64,000 nt of DNA, taken from the NCBI RefSeq assembly GCF_014648815.1, contig NZ_BMRV01000006.1:124001-188000 (forward strand). The letters run 5' to 3'. Numbering within the stretch: position 1 is the first letter of the stretch; each line of letters opens with the position of its first letter. The DNA is from Streptomyces flaveolus (lineage in GTDB: Bacteria > Actinomycetota > Actinomycetes > Streptomycetales > Streptomycetaceae). A model generated the notes under the pieces. It ran no database searches. It had not been told where the DNA came from and saw only the letters and a list, made by a program, of their open reading frames with translations. The translations under genes were made by a program, and so were the position numbers. Positions 32,937 to 42,541 of this stretch are shown piece by piece.

Positions 32937-33581
32937 ATGCGTGGGAGACGGTTCACGGGCGTGCTGTGCGCGCTCTCGGCGCTGCTCGCCGGGCTGCTGG
33001 CGGGCTGTCAGAGTCCGTCGTCCGGCGGGACGGGGACGAGCGGGCGGCCCGGCGACCGTACGCCGTCGGCGGCGGTCGTCCGCCCGTCCGGGTACGGGGC
33101 GGTGTTCCTGGCGGTCGACGAGTGCAGCTCGTTCGGGACGGTCAGCTTCACCGAGGTGCCGTGCGCCGGCGAGCGGGCGGCGGCCCGGGTCGTGGCCCGG
33201 CACGACGGGAAGGCGTCGGGCGGACCGCCCTGCCCGGCGACCACCGACTTCGTCCTGCACATCAGCGAGCAGCGGCCGTCCGCCGACGAGGACGGGGACG
33301 GCGCCGTGGCCCAGGGCTATGCCTGCATGCGCTCGCTCCAGCCCCCGCACCCCGGCGATCCGGGGGGCGGGGGCGGCCCGCGCACCATCGTCGGCGACTG
33401 CGTCCACGACGCGGGGAGCGGGAAGGTCCGCGAGACCGCGTGCGACGGCAAGGGCGAGCGGAAACCCCAGTACAAGGTGGTCGAGGCGGTCACCCGCCGG
33501 GCGCAGTGCCCGGCCGGGACCGCCCTGTTCGTCCGCCTCGGTGACGACGAACGTCCGGTGGGCTGTGCCCGGCCGCTGTGA
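32937..33581 (+). CDS. Secreted lipoprotein of unknown function
   Basis: 214 residues. The signal MRGRRFTGVLCALSALLAGL ends in the lipobox LLAGC, so the mature protein is lipid-anchored outside the membrane. The rest is low-complexity near the N terminus (SSGGTGTSGRPGDRTPS) and then contains two repeats of a cysteine-bearing pattern, FGTVSFTEVPCAGERAAARV and IVGDCVHDAGSGKVRETACD, which resemble each other and may be duplicated small domains. No family recognised. The ATG at 32937 is chosen for the signal peptide. Confidence 0.72.
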   Translation: MRGRRFTGVLCALSALLAGLLAGCQSPSSGGTGTSGRPGDRTPSAAVVRPSGYGAVFLAVDECSSFGTVSFTEVPCAGERAAARVVARHDGKASGGPPCPATTDFVLHISEQRPSADEDGDGAVAQGYACMRSLQPPHPGDPGGGGGPRTIVGDCVHDAGSGKVRETACDGKGERKPQYKVVEAVTRRAQCPAGTALFVRLGDDERPVGCARPL

Positions 33582-33637
33582 GCCTCTCGGCGCACAACGG
33601 CCGGACGCGGCCGGACCCGGCCGGGTGTGACGTGGTG

Positions 33638-35062
33638 TTACGGACGCAGCGTCGACTCGTGCCGCACGTCCCGCTTGTCCAGCTTGGCGTCGAACGCCGC
33701 GAGCGGCCTGGCCGCCGACGGGTTCTCCTGGACGGTGGCGGAGGCGACGCCGGCCCACTCGAGGATGCGGGCGGTGGCCAGGGCCTTCTGCCCGGGCACC
33801 AGGCCGGCGACGTTGGCGCCGTGGTTCATGCCGGGGGCGGTCATGACGTAGGAGTCACGCGCCCCGTGGCCGAGGCGGAACCGCTCGGCGCCCCACGGGT
33901 CGTTCTCGCCGTACACGAACAGCATGTGGGTGGCGTTGTGCCGCACCCAGGTGTCGACGTCCCGCATGGCCCACGGCTGGAACTTCATCGGGATCGACCG
34001 GGGCACGAAGTTGCGCGGCGGCTGGTAGCCGTAGCGGATGTACTTCTTCTCGATGTGCGGGAAGTGGATCGTCGGCGCGCCCAGCTGCGTGCCCGCCTGG
34101 TAGTAGTACGGCGTGTACGTCTCCAGGCCCTGGTCGGTGTAGGCGGAGAAGCCGGAGATGGAGTCCACCGAGTCCCAGATCGCGTCGTCGGTGGCGTTCA
34201 CGGCGTCCGCCGGGATGCCGGCGCAGTCCTTCAGGGTGCTGTACTGCCAGAAGCCCCACACGTAGTCGAGGACGACGGCCTCGTAGGCGCGGTCCAGGCT
34301 GCCGATGGTGTCGAAGGTGTAGCCGTTCTCGGCCGCGTACGCCGCGTACTTCTTCTCCAGCGGCGCCCGGCGCACCAGCGCCTCGCGCTGCACGCCGTTC
34401 AGGCGGTCGCGGCACTCCTCGGTGCCGACGGTCGCGAAGAAGCGGTCGTAGGCCGCGTCCTCCTTGTTCACCACGTCGTTGGGCGCCACGTAGGCGACGA
34501 CGCCGTCCATGTCGCGCGGGTAGAACCGCTCGTAGTAGGTGGCGGTCATGCCGCCCTTGGAGCCGCCCGTGGAGAGCCAGTTCTCGGAGTAGAGCGGCTT
34601 GAGGGCCTGGAAGATGCGGTGCTGGTCGCTGGCCGCCTGCCAGATGTCCAGCTTGGACCAGTCGGCCGGCTGGGGCCGGGACGGGGTGAAGTAGCGGTAC
34701 TCCATGGAGACCTGGTTGCCGTCCACGATCTGGGTCGGCTCGCGCCGGCTCGGGTTCGTGGAGACGTTGTAGCCGCCGGTGTAGAACACCGTCGGGCGGC
34801 TCACGTCCTTGTGCAGCACGGTGATCCGCTGCTGGAACGTGCCCTTGGACGGGTGCCGGTGGTCGACCGGCTGCGTGTAGTTCAGGACGAAGAAGCGGTA
34901 GCCGGTGTACGGCTTCTCCTCGATCAGGCTCATGCCCGGTATGGACAGCAGCCGGTCCTTGATGTCGACGGCCTTCGGCTCGGCGGCGGTGGCCGCGCCC
35001 GCCGTGCTGACGGTGCCTATGAGCACCACGAGCGCCAGCAGCCATCTGAGCGCCTTGCGCAT
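33638..35062 (-). CDS. Secreted S37-family (PS-10) tripeptidyl aminopeptidase
   Basis: 474 residues. The signal peptide is MRKALRWLLALVVLIGTVST, with cleavage probably after ATAA. Peptidase family S37 motifs are present: the catalytic serine in WLSTGGSKGGMTATYYERFY near residue 170, VAYVAPNDVV, and the C-terminal acid and histidine regions FVYGENDPWGAERF and APGMNHGANVAG. GGAGG precedes the ATG. These are extracellular prolyl or tripeptidyl aminopeptidases of streptomycetes. It converges on the lipoprotein gene. Confidence 0.88.
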   Translation of the reverse strand: MRKALRWLLALVVLIGTVSTAGAATAAEPKAVDIKDRLLSIPGMSLIEEKPYTGYRFFVLNYTQPVDHRHPSKGTFQQRITVLHKDVSRPTVFYTGGYNVSTNPSRREPTQIVDGNQVSMEYRYFTPSRPQPADWSKLDIWQAASDQHRIFQALKPLYSENWLSTGGSKGGMTATYYERFYPRDMDGVVAYVAPNDVVNKEDAAYDRFFATVGTEECRDRLNGVQREALVRRAPLEKKYAAYAAENGYTFDTIGSLDRAYEAVVLDYVWGFWQYSTLKDCAGIPADAVNATDDAIWDSVDSISGFSAYTDQGLETYTPYYYQAGTQLGAPTIHFPHIEKKYIRYGYQPPRNFVPRSIPMKFQPWAMRDVDTWVRHNATHMLFVYGENDPWGAERFRLGHGARDSYVMTAPGMNHGANVAGLVPGQKALATARILEWAGVASATVQENPSAARPLAAFDAKLDKRDVRHESTLRP

Positions 35063-35157
35063 GCACCCTCCCTGTGAAACAGATGTGCGCCGGAAGCTAT
35101 CGGAGCAACACACCCGGACACCAGGGGAGATGAGGAAATGATCGGCGCGGTCCGGTC

Positions 35158-35553
35158 TCAGCAGAGGATCCAGCCGGAGCTGACGGCGCCCCGGTCCACC
35201 CCGCCCCGCACCCACACGCACCGCTGTCCGGCGTGCACGGTCACCGGCCCGGCCCGGTAGGTGTAGCGCCCCGCGTCGACGACCGGCCGGCCGCCGCGCG
35301 CCTGCACACTGACGGACATCTTCCGCTTGGCGCCGGTCCTCTTGGGGACGGTGACGGCGCAGACGTAGCCGCCGCGCTTGTACACCTGCACGGACCCGGT
35401 GGCGAACGGCAGCGTGCGGACCTTGCGGCCCCCGCACGGCGACGTGGCCGCCTGTGCCTCGTGGGGCGCCGCGACCGCCAGGAGTCCCGCCGTGGTCAGT
35501 ACGGCCGCGCCGGCCGCCAGCCGCCGGCGTATTCCGGCACCACCCCTGCCCAC
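35158..35553 (-). CDS. Small secreted cysteine-containing protein
   Basis: 131 residues. A signal peptide (IRRRLAAGAAVLTTAGLLAV, cleavage near AQA-AT) is followed by a beta-rich mature region of about 95 residues with four cysteines (SPCGG, YVCAV, RCVWV, WILC-end). The pattern suggests two disulfides and a small extracellular domain; no family recognised. The GTG start has GGAAGGGG upstream. It lies between the peptidase and ABC exporter genes, all on the minus strand. Confidence 0.68.
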   Translation of the reverse strand: MGRGGAGIRRRLAAGAAVLTTAGLLAVAAPHEAQAATSPCGGRKVRTLPFATGSVQVYKRGGYVCAVTVPKRTGAKRKMSVSVQARGGRPVVDAGRYTYRAGPVTVHAGQRCVWVRGGVDRGAVSSGWILC

Positions 35554-35640
35554 CGCGGCCCCTTCCGTACGGCGATCACTGACGTACGGATGTACGGACG
35601 CACCGCCCGGGTCGAATGGTTGCGCGAGGGCGCGTGGCCG

Positions 35641-38600
35641 TCAGCGGGAGGCGCCGACCGGCTCCTCCGGCTCGGCCGCCCCGACGAACGTCCGCCACAG
35701 CCGCGCGTACCGCCCGTCGAGCGCCAGCAGTTCGTCGTGCGTGCCGTCCTCGACGACCCGTCCGTGGTCCATGACGACGACCCGGTCCGCGCGGGCGGCC
35801 GTGGTCAGCCGGTGGGCCACCACCAGGGTCGTACGGCGGCCCGCCAGCCGGTCGGTGGCCTGGTTGACCTGCGCCTCCGTGGCCAGGTCCAGTGCCGCGG
35901 TGGCCTCGTCGAGGAGCAGGACGTCCGGGTCGACCAGTTCGGCGCGGGCCAGCGCGATCAGCTGGCGCTGGCCGGCGGACAGGTTGCGGCCCCGCTCGGC
36001 GACCTCGTGGAGGTAGCCGCCCTCCAGGGTGGCGATCATCTCGTGGGCGCCGACCGCACGGGCCGCCGCCTCCACCTCGGCGTCGGTGGCCTCCGGGCGC
36101 CCGTAGGCGATGGCGTCCCGGACGGTGCCGGGGAAGAGGTACGCCTCCTGCGGGACGACGCCGAGGCGGTGCCGGTAGGAGGTGAGGTCGAGGTCGCGCA
36201 GGTCCCGCCCGTCGGCGGTCACCCGTCCCGCCGTCGGGTCGTAGAACCGGGCGACCAGCTTGACCAGGGTCGACTTGCCCGCGCCGGTCTCGCCGACGAA
36301 CGCGACGGTCTGCCCGGCGGGGATGCGCAGGTCGATGCCGCTGAGGGCTTCCTCCTCGTCGCCGTACCGGAAGCGCACGCCCTCGAAGGCGATCTCGCCG
36401 CGCAGGGACGGCACCTCGAGCGGCTTGTCGGCCGCCTCGGTTGAGGTGGGCTCGCGCAGCAGCTCCTGGATCCGGCCGAGGGAGACGGTCGCCTGCTGGT
36501 AGCCGTCGAAGACCTGGGAGAGCTGCTGGACGGGCGCGAAGAACAGGTCGATGTAGAGCAGGTAGGCCACCAGCGCGCCGGTCGTCAGCGTCGCGTCGTC
36601 GATCCGTGTGCCGCCGACCACCAGCACGGCGGCGGCCGCCGCCGAGGACAGCAGCTGCACGAACGGGAAGTAGACCGAGATCAGCCACTGACCCCGGATG
36701 CGGGCCTGCCGGTAGCTGTCGCTGCGCTCGGCGAACCGGAGGCCGCCGTCGCGCTCGCGCCGGAACGCCTGCACGATGCGCAGCCCGGCCACCGACTCCT
36801 GGAGGTCGGCGTTGACCGCCGACACCCGCTCACGGGCCAGTTCGTACGCCTTCACGCTGGCCCGGCGGAAGAAGAACGTGGCGAGGATCAGCGGCGGCAG
36901 CGTCGCGAAGACGATGAGGGCGAGCTGCACGTCGATCACCAGCAGGGCGACCATGATGCCGAAGAAGGTGACGACCGAGACGAAGGCGGTGACCAGGCCC
37001 GTCTGGAGGAAGGTCGACAGGGCGTCGACGTCCGTGGTCATCCGGGTCATGATCCGGCCGGTCAGCTCGCGCTCGTAGTAGTCCAGTCCGAGCCGCTGGA
37101 GCTGGGCGAAGATCTTCAGGCGCAGGGAGTACAGGATCCGCTCGCCCGTGCGTCCGGTCATGCGGATCTCGCCGGTCTGCGCCGCCCACTGGGCGAGCAC
37201 GGCGAGCAGGCCGAGCAGCGAGGCCGCCCAGACCGCGCCGAGGGCGACCCGGGTGACGCCGTCGTCGATGCCGTGCCGGATCAGGACCGGCAGCAGCAGG
37301 CCCACGCCGGCGTCGACGGCGACCAGGGCGAGGCTGATGAGCAGCGGGCGCCCGAAGCCGTTCAGGAGGCGCCGCAGGCCGTACGACCGTTCGGGCAGCA
37401 CGGCACGCGACTCGTCGATGTCCGGGGTGTCGGTGGCCGGGGGCAGGGCGTCGACCTGGGCGAGCAGCTCGGGTGTGGCGGGGGTGCCGGCGAGGGCGGT
37501 GTCCTTGGGCGCGCGGTCGCCGGTCCACAGCCGGGGGGTGACCCCGCGTTCGGCGTCGAACTCGGCGTCCAGCTCGTCCCGTACGGAGGTGTCCTCCGCC
37601 TCCTCCGCTGGCCGGGCGTGGCCGGGCGAGACGCCGCCGAGCTCGTCCGGGTCGGTGAGCAGGCGGCGGTAGAGCGCCGAGCGTTCCTGGAGTTCCTCGT
37701 GGGTGCCGATGTCGGCGAGGCGGCCCTGGTCGAGGACGGCGATGCGGTCGGCGAGGCCGAGGGTGGAGCGGCGGTGGGCGATCAGCAGGGTCGTGCGGCC
37801 CCGCATAACCTGGGCGAGTGCCTCGTGGATCTCGTGCTCGACGCGGGCGTCCACGGCGGACGTCGCGTCGTCGAGGACCAGCAGCCTGGGGTCGGTGAGG
37901 ATCGCGCGGGCGAGCGCGACGCGCTGGCGCTGGCCGCCGGAGAGGGTCAGGCCGTGCTCGCCGACGGTGGTGTCGTAGCCGTCGGGCAGCTCGGTGATGA
38001 ACCGGTGGGCCTGCGCGGCCCGGGCGGCGGTCTCGATCTCCTCGTCGGTGGCGTCGGGACGGCCGTAGGCGATGTTGGCGCGCACGGTGTCGGAGAAGAG
38101 GAAGGAGTCCTCGGGCACCAGTCCGATCGCGGCCCGCAGCGAGTCGAGGGTCAGCTCGCGCACGTCGTGGCCGCCGACGAGGACGGCGCCGTGCGTCACG
38201 TCGTAGAACCGCGGCAGCAGCAGGGACACGGTGGACTTGCCGGAGCCGGAGGAGCCGACGACGGCGAGGGTCTCGCCGGGCCGGATCTCGAAGGAGAGGC
38301 CGTCGAGGACGGGCCGGCCGGGGTCGTAGCCGAACGACACGTCGTCGAACTCGACGGTGGCGGGTGCGTCGGCCGGGAGTTCCTTGGTGCCGTCGGTCAG
38401 GGACGGCTCGGTGTCGATCAGCTCCAGGACGCGTTCGGTGCCGGCGCGGGCCTGCTGGGCGACGGTGAGGACCATGGCGAGCATCCGGACCGGGCCGACG
38501 AGCTGGGCCAGATAGGCGGAGAAGGCGACGAACGTGCCGAGGGTGATGTGCCCGCGCACCGCCAGCCAGCCGCCGAGGGCGAGCATGGCGACCTGTCCGA

Positions 38601-39360
38601 GGGCGGGCACGGCCTGGAGGGCGGGGGTGTAGGTGGCGTTCAGCCTGATCGTCCGCAGCCGCCCGGCGAACAGCCGGCGGCCGACCTCCCGGAGCTTCCC
38701 GGTCTCCTGCTCCTCCTGCCCGAAGCCCTTCACCACGCGCACGCCGCTCACCGAGCCGTCGACCACGCCCGCGACGGCGGCGGCCTGGGCCTGGGCGTAC
38801 CAGGTGGCGGGGTGCAGGCGGGTGCGGCTGCGGCGGGCGATGAACCACAGGGCGGGCGCGACGGCGACGGCGACGAGCGTCAGCGGCGGCGACAGCCACG
38901 CCATGATGCCCAGGGAGATCAGGAAGAGCAGGACGTTCCCGATGGTCATCGGGAGCATGAACAGCAGGCCCTGGATCAGCTGGAGGTCGCTCGTCGCCCG
39001 CCCGACCACCTGGCCGGTGGACAGCTCGTCCTGCCGCCGCCCGTCGAGCCGGGTGATCGTGCCGTACATGTCCGTGCGCAGGTCGTGCTGCACGTCGAGG
39101 GCGAGCCGGCCGCCGTAGTAGCGGCGCACGTAGGTGAGGCCGTAGACGACGAGCGCGGCGCCCATCAGGACACCGGCCCAGGTGGCCATGTCCCTGCTCT
39201 TGTCGCCGATGACGTCGTCGATGATCACCTTGGTGATCAGCGGGACGAGGGCCATGACGGCCATGCCGCCGAGGGAGGCCCCGAGGGCGAGGACGACGTC
39301 CTTGGGGTACCGCCAGGCGTACCCCGCCAGTCGTCGTGCCCATCCCCGTTGCGCGTCCAC
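35641..39360 (-). CDS. Fused double ABC exporter (TMD-NBD-TMD-NBD)
   Basis: 1239 residues made of two complete half-transporters. Half one: six helices (about 1-310), Walker A VVGSSGSGKST near 368, signature LSGGQRQRVALAR near 470 and Walker B LLVLDDATSAVD. An acidic linker follows (VRDELDAEFDAERGVTPRLW). Half two: helices from about 660, Walker A FVGETGAGKST near 1020, signature LSAGQRQLIALAR near 1127 and Walker B VLLLDEATAALD. Normally these are two genes forming a heterodimer. GGAGGACAC precedes the GTG. Probably exports lipids or drugs; substrate unknown. Confidence 0.93.
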   Translation of the reverse strand: MDAQRGWARRLAGYAWRYPKDVVLALGASLGGMAVMALVPLITKVIIDDVIGDKSRDMATWAGVLMGAALVVYGLTYVRRYYGGRLALDVQHDLRTDMYGTITRLDGRRQDELSTGQVVGRATSDLQLIQGLLFMLPMTIGNVLLFLISLGIMAWLSPPLTLVAVAVAPALWFIARRSRTRLHPATWYAQAQAAAVAGVVDGSVSGVRVVKGFGQEEQETGKLREVGRRLFAGRLRTIRLNATYTPALQAVPALGQVAMLALGGWLAVRGHITLGTFVAFSAYLAQLVGPVRMLAMVLTVAQQARAGTERVLELIDTEPSLTDGTKELPADAPATVEFDDVSFGYDPGRPVLDGLSFEIRPGETLAVVGSSGSGKSTVSLLLPRFYDVTHGAVLVGGHDVRELTLDSLRAAIGLVPEDSFLFSDTVRANIAYGRPDATDEEIETAARAAQAHRFITELPDGYDTTVGEHGLTLSGGQRQRVALARAILTDPRLLVLDDATSAVDARVEHEIHEALAQVMRGRTTLLIAHRRSTLGLADRIAVLDQGRLADIGTHEELQERSALYRRLLTDPDELGGVSPGHARPAEEAEDTSVRDELDAEFDAERGVTPRLWTGDRAPKDTALAGTPATPELLAQVDALPPATDTPDIDESRAVLPERSYGLRRLLNGFGRPLLISLALVAVDAGVGLLLPVLIRHGIDDGVTRVALGAVWAASLLGLLAVLAQWAAQTGEIRMTGRTGERILYSLRLKIFAQLQRLGLDYYERELTGRIMTRMTTDVDALSTFLQTGLVTAFVSVVTFFGIMVALLVIDVQLALIVFATLPPLILATFFFRRASVKAYELARERVSAVNADLQESVAGLRIVQAFRRERDGGLRFAERSDSYRQARIRGQWLISVYFPFVQLLSSAAAAAVLVVGGTRIDDATLTTGALVAYLLYIDLFFAPVQQLSQVFDGYQQATVSLGRIQELLREPTSTEAADKPLEVPSLRGEIAFEGVRFRYGDEEEALSGIDLRIPAGQTVAFVGETGAGKSTLVKLVARFYDPTAGRVTADGRDLRDLDLTSYRHRLGVVPQEAYLFPGTVRDAIAYGRPEATDAEVEAAARAVGAHEMIATLEGGYLHEVAERGRNLSAGQRQLIALARAELVDPDVLLLDEATAALDLATEAQVNQATDRLAGRRTTLVVAHRLTTAARADRVVVMDHGRVVEDGTHDELLALDGRYARLWRTFVGAAEPEEPVGASR

Positions 39361-39601
39361 GCGGTGTCCTCCGGTCGGTCGTCCTGCTCACCTGATCTAC
39401 CGCAAGGCACCAACACGGGCGAGCGGGGATTTCATCCCGCCGCAACAATCGGGCGGCCGGCGCGAGCGCCGTGCGGAGGGCGGGCGCTCGTCACGCAATC
39501 GCCACCTTTCCTTCACGCCGACGGCCGCATGTCCATGTCACTCTCTGCGGTATCACTCGGGCATCAACCCGCGTAGACCCCGCGTAGATCGGACACCCCA
39601 C

Positions 39602-40414
39602 ATGCTCGCGATCCGCATACCCGCAGGCCGGCGCCGGAAAGCGGGGGCGCTCGCCGCGGCCGCCCTCCTCGCCGGCCTCGCCGCCCCCTCCCTGACCGCG
39701 ACCCCCGCCACGGCCACCACAACCGACTACGACACGACGTACTACAAGAGCGCGATCGGCAAGACGGGGGCCGGTCTCAAGGCATCCCTGCACACGATCA
39801 TCAGCAGCCAGACGAAGATCTCGTACTCGGCCGTCTGGGACGCGCTCGAGGTCACCGACCAGGACCCGGCCAACAGCAACAACGTGGTCCTGCTCTACTC
39901 GGGCGTCTCCCGCAGCAAGTCGCTGGGCGGCGGCGACACCGGTGACTGGAACCGCGAGCACGTCTGGGCCAAGTCGCACGGCGACTTCGGCACCTCCACC
40001 GGGCCCGGCACCGACCTGCACCATCTGCGTCCCGAGGACGTCCAGGTCAACAGCATCCGGGGCAACAAGGACTTCGACAACGGCGGCAGCGCGGTGAGCA
40101 ACGGCGGCGGCAGCCTCACCGACTCCGACTCCTTCGAACCCCGGGACGCGGTCAAGGGCGACGTGGCGCGCATGATCTTCTACATGGCGGTCCGCTACGA
40201 GGGCGGCGACGGCTGGGCCGACCTGGAGGTCAACAGCAGCGTGAACAACGGCAGCAACCCGTACATCGGCAAGCTCGCCGTACTGAAGGCGTGGAACGAC
40301 GAGGACCCGCCGGACGCCTTCGAGGAGCACCGCAACCAGGTCATCTACGACACCTACCAGCACAACCGCAACCCGTTCGTCGACCACCCGGAGTGGGTCG
40401 AGGCGATCTGGTAG
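39602..40414 (+). CDS. Secreted endonuclease I-type nuclease
   Basis: 270 residues. The signal peptide (RKAGALAAAALLAGLAAPSL, cleavage near ATAT) is followed by an endonuclease_1 domain with the metal-binding beta-beta-alpha motif GDWNREHVWAKSHGDF and the stretch LHHLRPEDVQVNSIRGNKDF. Length is normal for secreted EndA-like nucleases. Likely degrades extracellular DNA and RNA for phosphate or nitrogen, or in mycelial recycling. The start is divergent from the ABC exporter across 241 bases. No obvious ribosome-binding site precedes the ATG, so a leaderless or weakly translated start is possible. Confidence 0.88.
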   Translation: MLAIRIPAGRRRKAGALAAAALLAGLAAPSLTATPATATTTDYDTTYYKSAIGKTGAGLKASLHTIISSQTKISYSAVWDALEVTDQDPANSNNVVLLYSGVSRSKSLGGGDTGDWNREHVWAKSHGDFGTSTGPGTDLHHLRPEDVQVNSIRGNKDFDNGGSAVSNGGGSLTDSDSFEPRDAVKGDVARMIFYMAVRYEGGDGWADLEVNSSVNNGSNPYIGKLAVLKAWNDEDPPDAFEEHRNQVIYDTYQHNRNPFVDHPEWVEAIW

Positions 40415-40457
40415 GCCGGTCGTCTGATCACCGTGGCCGATGGGTAGGGAGTCGGCC

Positions 40458-40837
40458 ATGGCAGACAAACCGGAGACCCCGGCCCGGCTGTGCGGGCGGC
40501 TGTGGGCGACGCTGGTGGTGCTGAGGGCGGTCGGGGAGGACCGGGGCAAGAACACGGACCTCCTCGACGAGAGCTGGCTCGACAAGGTGCAGAAGCAGCC
40601 CGGCGACCAGTTGGACAGGCAATTGGCCCTGGCGGCCCGGTACCTGCGCAAGGCACGGCGCCGGGGCGCCCGCCACGGGGAGGCCGGCACGCGGTTGTTC
40701 CTCGCGATCCCGGAGTACGTCCCGCAGGACGGCAGGTTCCCCCGTCCTTCGGTGGCGAGCCGCAGGGGACCGAGTTCGTCGAGGCCTATCACGAGCAGCG
40801 CAGCAGGTACGCCGAGCACCAGTCGCTGTTCAAGTGA
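40458..40837 (+). pseudogene. Small gene broken by a single-base frameshift
   Basis: From the ATG at 40458 (GGGAG upstream) the frame reads MADKPETPARLCGRLWATLV to ...IPEYVPQDGRFP, then departs from the natural ending. The adjacent +1 frame continues FGGEPQGTEFVEAYHEQRSR to ...HQSLFK and stops at 40837. Adding one C to the run of five at 40739-40743 would restore a 126-residue protein. The cause may be a true mutation or a sequencing error in a homopolymer. The sequence faintly recalls the C-terminal tail of Cas8c/Csd1 (G-R-L, lysine/arginine-rich helix, Q-G-x-F-x-x-x-Y-H-x-Q-R); this is speculative. Confidence 0.62.
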
Positions 40838-40855
40838 CCCGTGCCCGGCGCCCGT

Positions 40856-42541
40856 TCAGCCCAGGTGCGTCGGGGCGAACATGCGGAGTACGGCCGGGAG
40901 GACGACCACCGACGGGCCCGGTGACGCCAGGGCCTTGGCCAGGTCCGCTTCCAGGGTCTCCGGGGACGTCCGCACGCCCGGCACGCCGAAGGACTCGGCC
41001 AGGGCCACGTAGTCCGGGCGGGTCAGCTCCGTCGCCGTCGGCTGCCCGAAGGCGTCCGTCATGTACTCGCGCAGGATGCCGTAGCCGCCGTCGTCGACGA
41101 TCAGCCAGGTGACGTTCAGGTCGTACTGGCGGGCGGTGGCCAGTTCGGCGATGGAGTACAGGGCGCCGCCGTCCCCCGAGACCGCCAGCACCGGGTGGGT
41201 GGGGTCGGCGGCCGCCGCTCCCAGGGCCGCCGGGAAGCCGTAGCCGAGGCCGCCGGCCCCCTGGGCCGAGTGCATGGTGTTGGGGGACCCGGCGTCGAAG
41301 GCCGACCAGGCCCAGTAGGCCAGGATCGTCATGTCCCAGAAGGAGGGCGCGTTCCTCGGCAGGGCGCCGCGCACGGCCGCCAGGACGTCCTGCTCCAGGG
41401 TGAGTCCCTGGGAGGCGATGCGCTCGGCGACCTGGTCCAGCAGGGTCCGCACCCGCTCGGGGGCCGTCGGGTCGTGCCGTTCGCCCACCGTCTCCAGCAG
41501 GGCCTGGAGGGCTAGGCGGGCGTCGGCGTGGATGCCCAGCGCCGGGTGGTTGGACTCCAGCTTGCCGAGGTCCGCCTCGATCTGGATCACCCGGCCGCGC
41601 GGCGCGAACGTGTGGTAGTTCGAGGAGAGTTCGCCGAGGCCCGAGCCGACCACCAGCAGGACGTCCGCGTCCTCCAGGAAGTCGGTCGTGTGGCGGTCCT
41701 CCAGCCAGGACTGGAGGGAGAGGGGGTGCGTCCACGGGAAAGCGCCCTTGCCGCCGAAGGTCGTCACGACCGGGGCCTGGAGCCGTTCCGCGAGCTGCCT
41801 CAGCTTGCCCGAGGCGTCCGCGCGGACCACTCCCCCGCCCGCGATGATCGCGGGGCGTTCCGCGCGGGTCAGCAGGTCGGCGGCGACCGCCGTCAGTTCG
41901 GGGCGCGGCGGCAGTTCCCCGGGGAAGGTGTCGCCGCCGGTGACCTGCGGGATCGACGTCTCGGCCAGCAGGACGTCCTGCGGGATCTCCACCCACACCG
42001 GTCCGTGCGGGACGGTCAGCGCCGACGTCCACGCCTCGGCGATCGCCGACGGGATCTGGGACTGGGTGCGGACCGTGTGGACGGACTTCACCACGCCCCG
42101 GAACGAGGCCGACTGGTCCGGGAGTTCGTGCAGATAGCCGTGCCGGCCGCCGCCCAGCCCGGCCGTCGGGACCTGGCTGCTGATCGCCAGGACGGGGGCC
42201 GAGGCCGCCCGCGCCTCCTGGAGCGCGGCCAGGGAGGTGAGGGCTCCCGGGCCGGTCGACAGCAGCAGCGGGGCGGCCTCGCCGGTGATCCGGCCGTAGG
42301 CGTCCGCCGCGAAACCGGCGTTGTTCTCCACCCGCAGGCCGATGTAGCGCAGGTCCGAGCGGCGCAGGGCGTCGAACATGCCGAGGGCGTGCTGGCCGGG
42401 CAGGCCGAAGACGGTCGTCGCGCCCAGCCCGGCCAGGGTCTCCACGACCAGGTCTCCGCCGTTGCGGCCGGGGGGAGGGTTGAGGGCCGCCTCCGTCTGG
42501 TCGGCGGTCGGACGCAGTACCAGGTCGTGGTCGTGGGTCAC
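40856..42541 (-). CDS. Thiamine-diphosphate-dependent enzyme (acetolactate synthase-like)
   Basis: 561 residues with the three ThDP-enzyme domains. The catalytic glutamate lies in [20 protein letters not shown], the central domain begins [15 protein letters not shown] upstream and runs through [13 protein letters not shown], and the cofactor motif is [20 protein letters not shown] followed by [10 protein letters not shown], where aspartates replace the usual asparagines. It may be a decarboxylase or lyase rather than acetolactate synthase. The GTG start overlaps the ureohydrolase stop by 4 bases, so its substrate is probably a product of that enzyme's pathway. Confidence 0.85.
   Translation of the reverse strand: MTHDHDLVLRPTADQTEAALNPPPGRNGGDLVVETLAGLGATTVFGLPGQHALGMFDALRRSDLRYIGLRVENNAGFAADAYGRITGEAAPLLLSTGPGALTSLAALQEARAASAPVLAISSQVPTAGLGGGRHGYLHELPDQSASFRGVVKSVHTVRTQSQIPSAIAEAWTSALTVPHGPVWVEIPQDVLLAETSIPQVTGGDTFPGELPPRPELTAVAADLLTRAERPAIIAGGGVVRADASGKLRQLAERLQAPVVTTFGGKGAFPWTHPLSLQSWLEDRHTTDFLEDADVLLVVGSGLGELSSNYHTFAPRGRVIQIEADLGKLESNHPALGIHADARLALQALLETVGERHDPTAPERVRTLLDQVAERIASQGLTLEQDVLAAVRGALPRNAPSFWDMTILAYWAWSAFDAGSPNTMHSAQGAGGLGYGFPAALGAAAADPTHPVLAVSGDGGALYSIAELATARQYDLNVTWLIVDDGGYGILREYMTDAFGQPTATELTRPDYVALAESFGVPGVRTSPETLEADLAKALASPGPSVVVLPAVLRMFAPTHLG

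Noticed and set aside
29868..33758. A 1296-codon minus-strand frame
   Set aside because: Composition is Arg/Gly/Pro-rich without domains, and it is opposite the LysR, GH3 and lipoprotein genes, which have recognisable motifs.
37273..39576. A 767-codon plus-strand frame
   Set aside because: Antisense to the fused ABC exporter, which has complete Walker and signature motifs.
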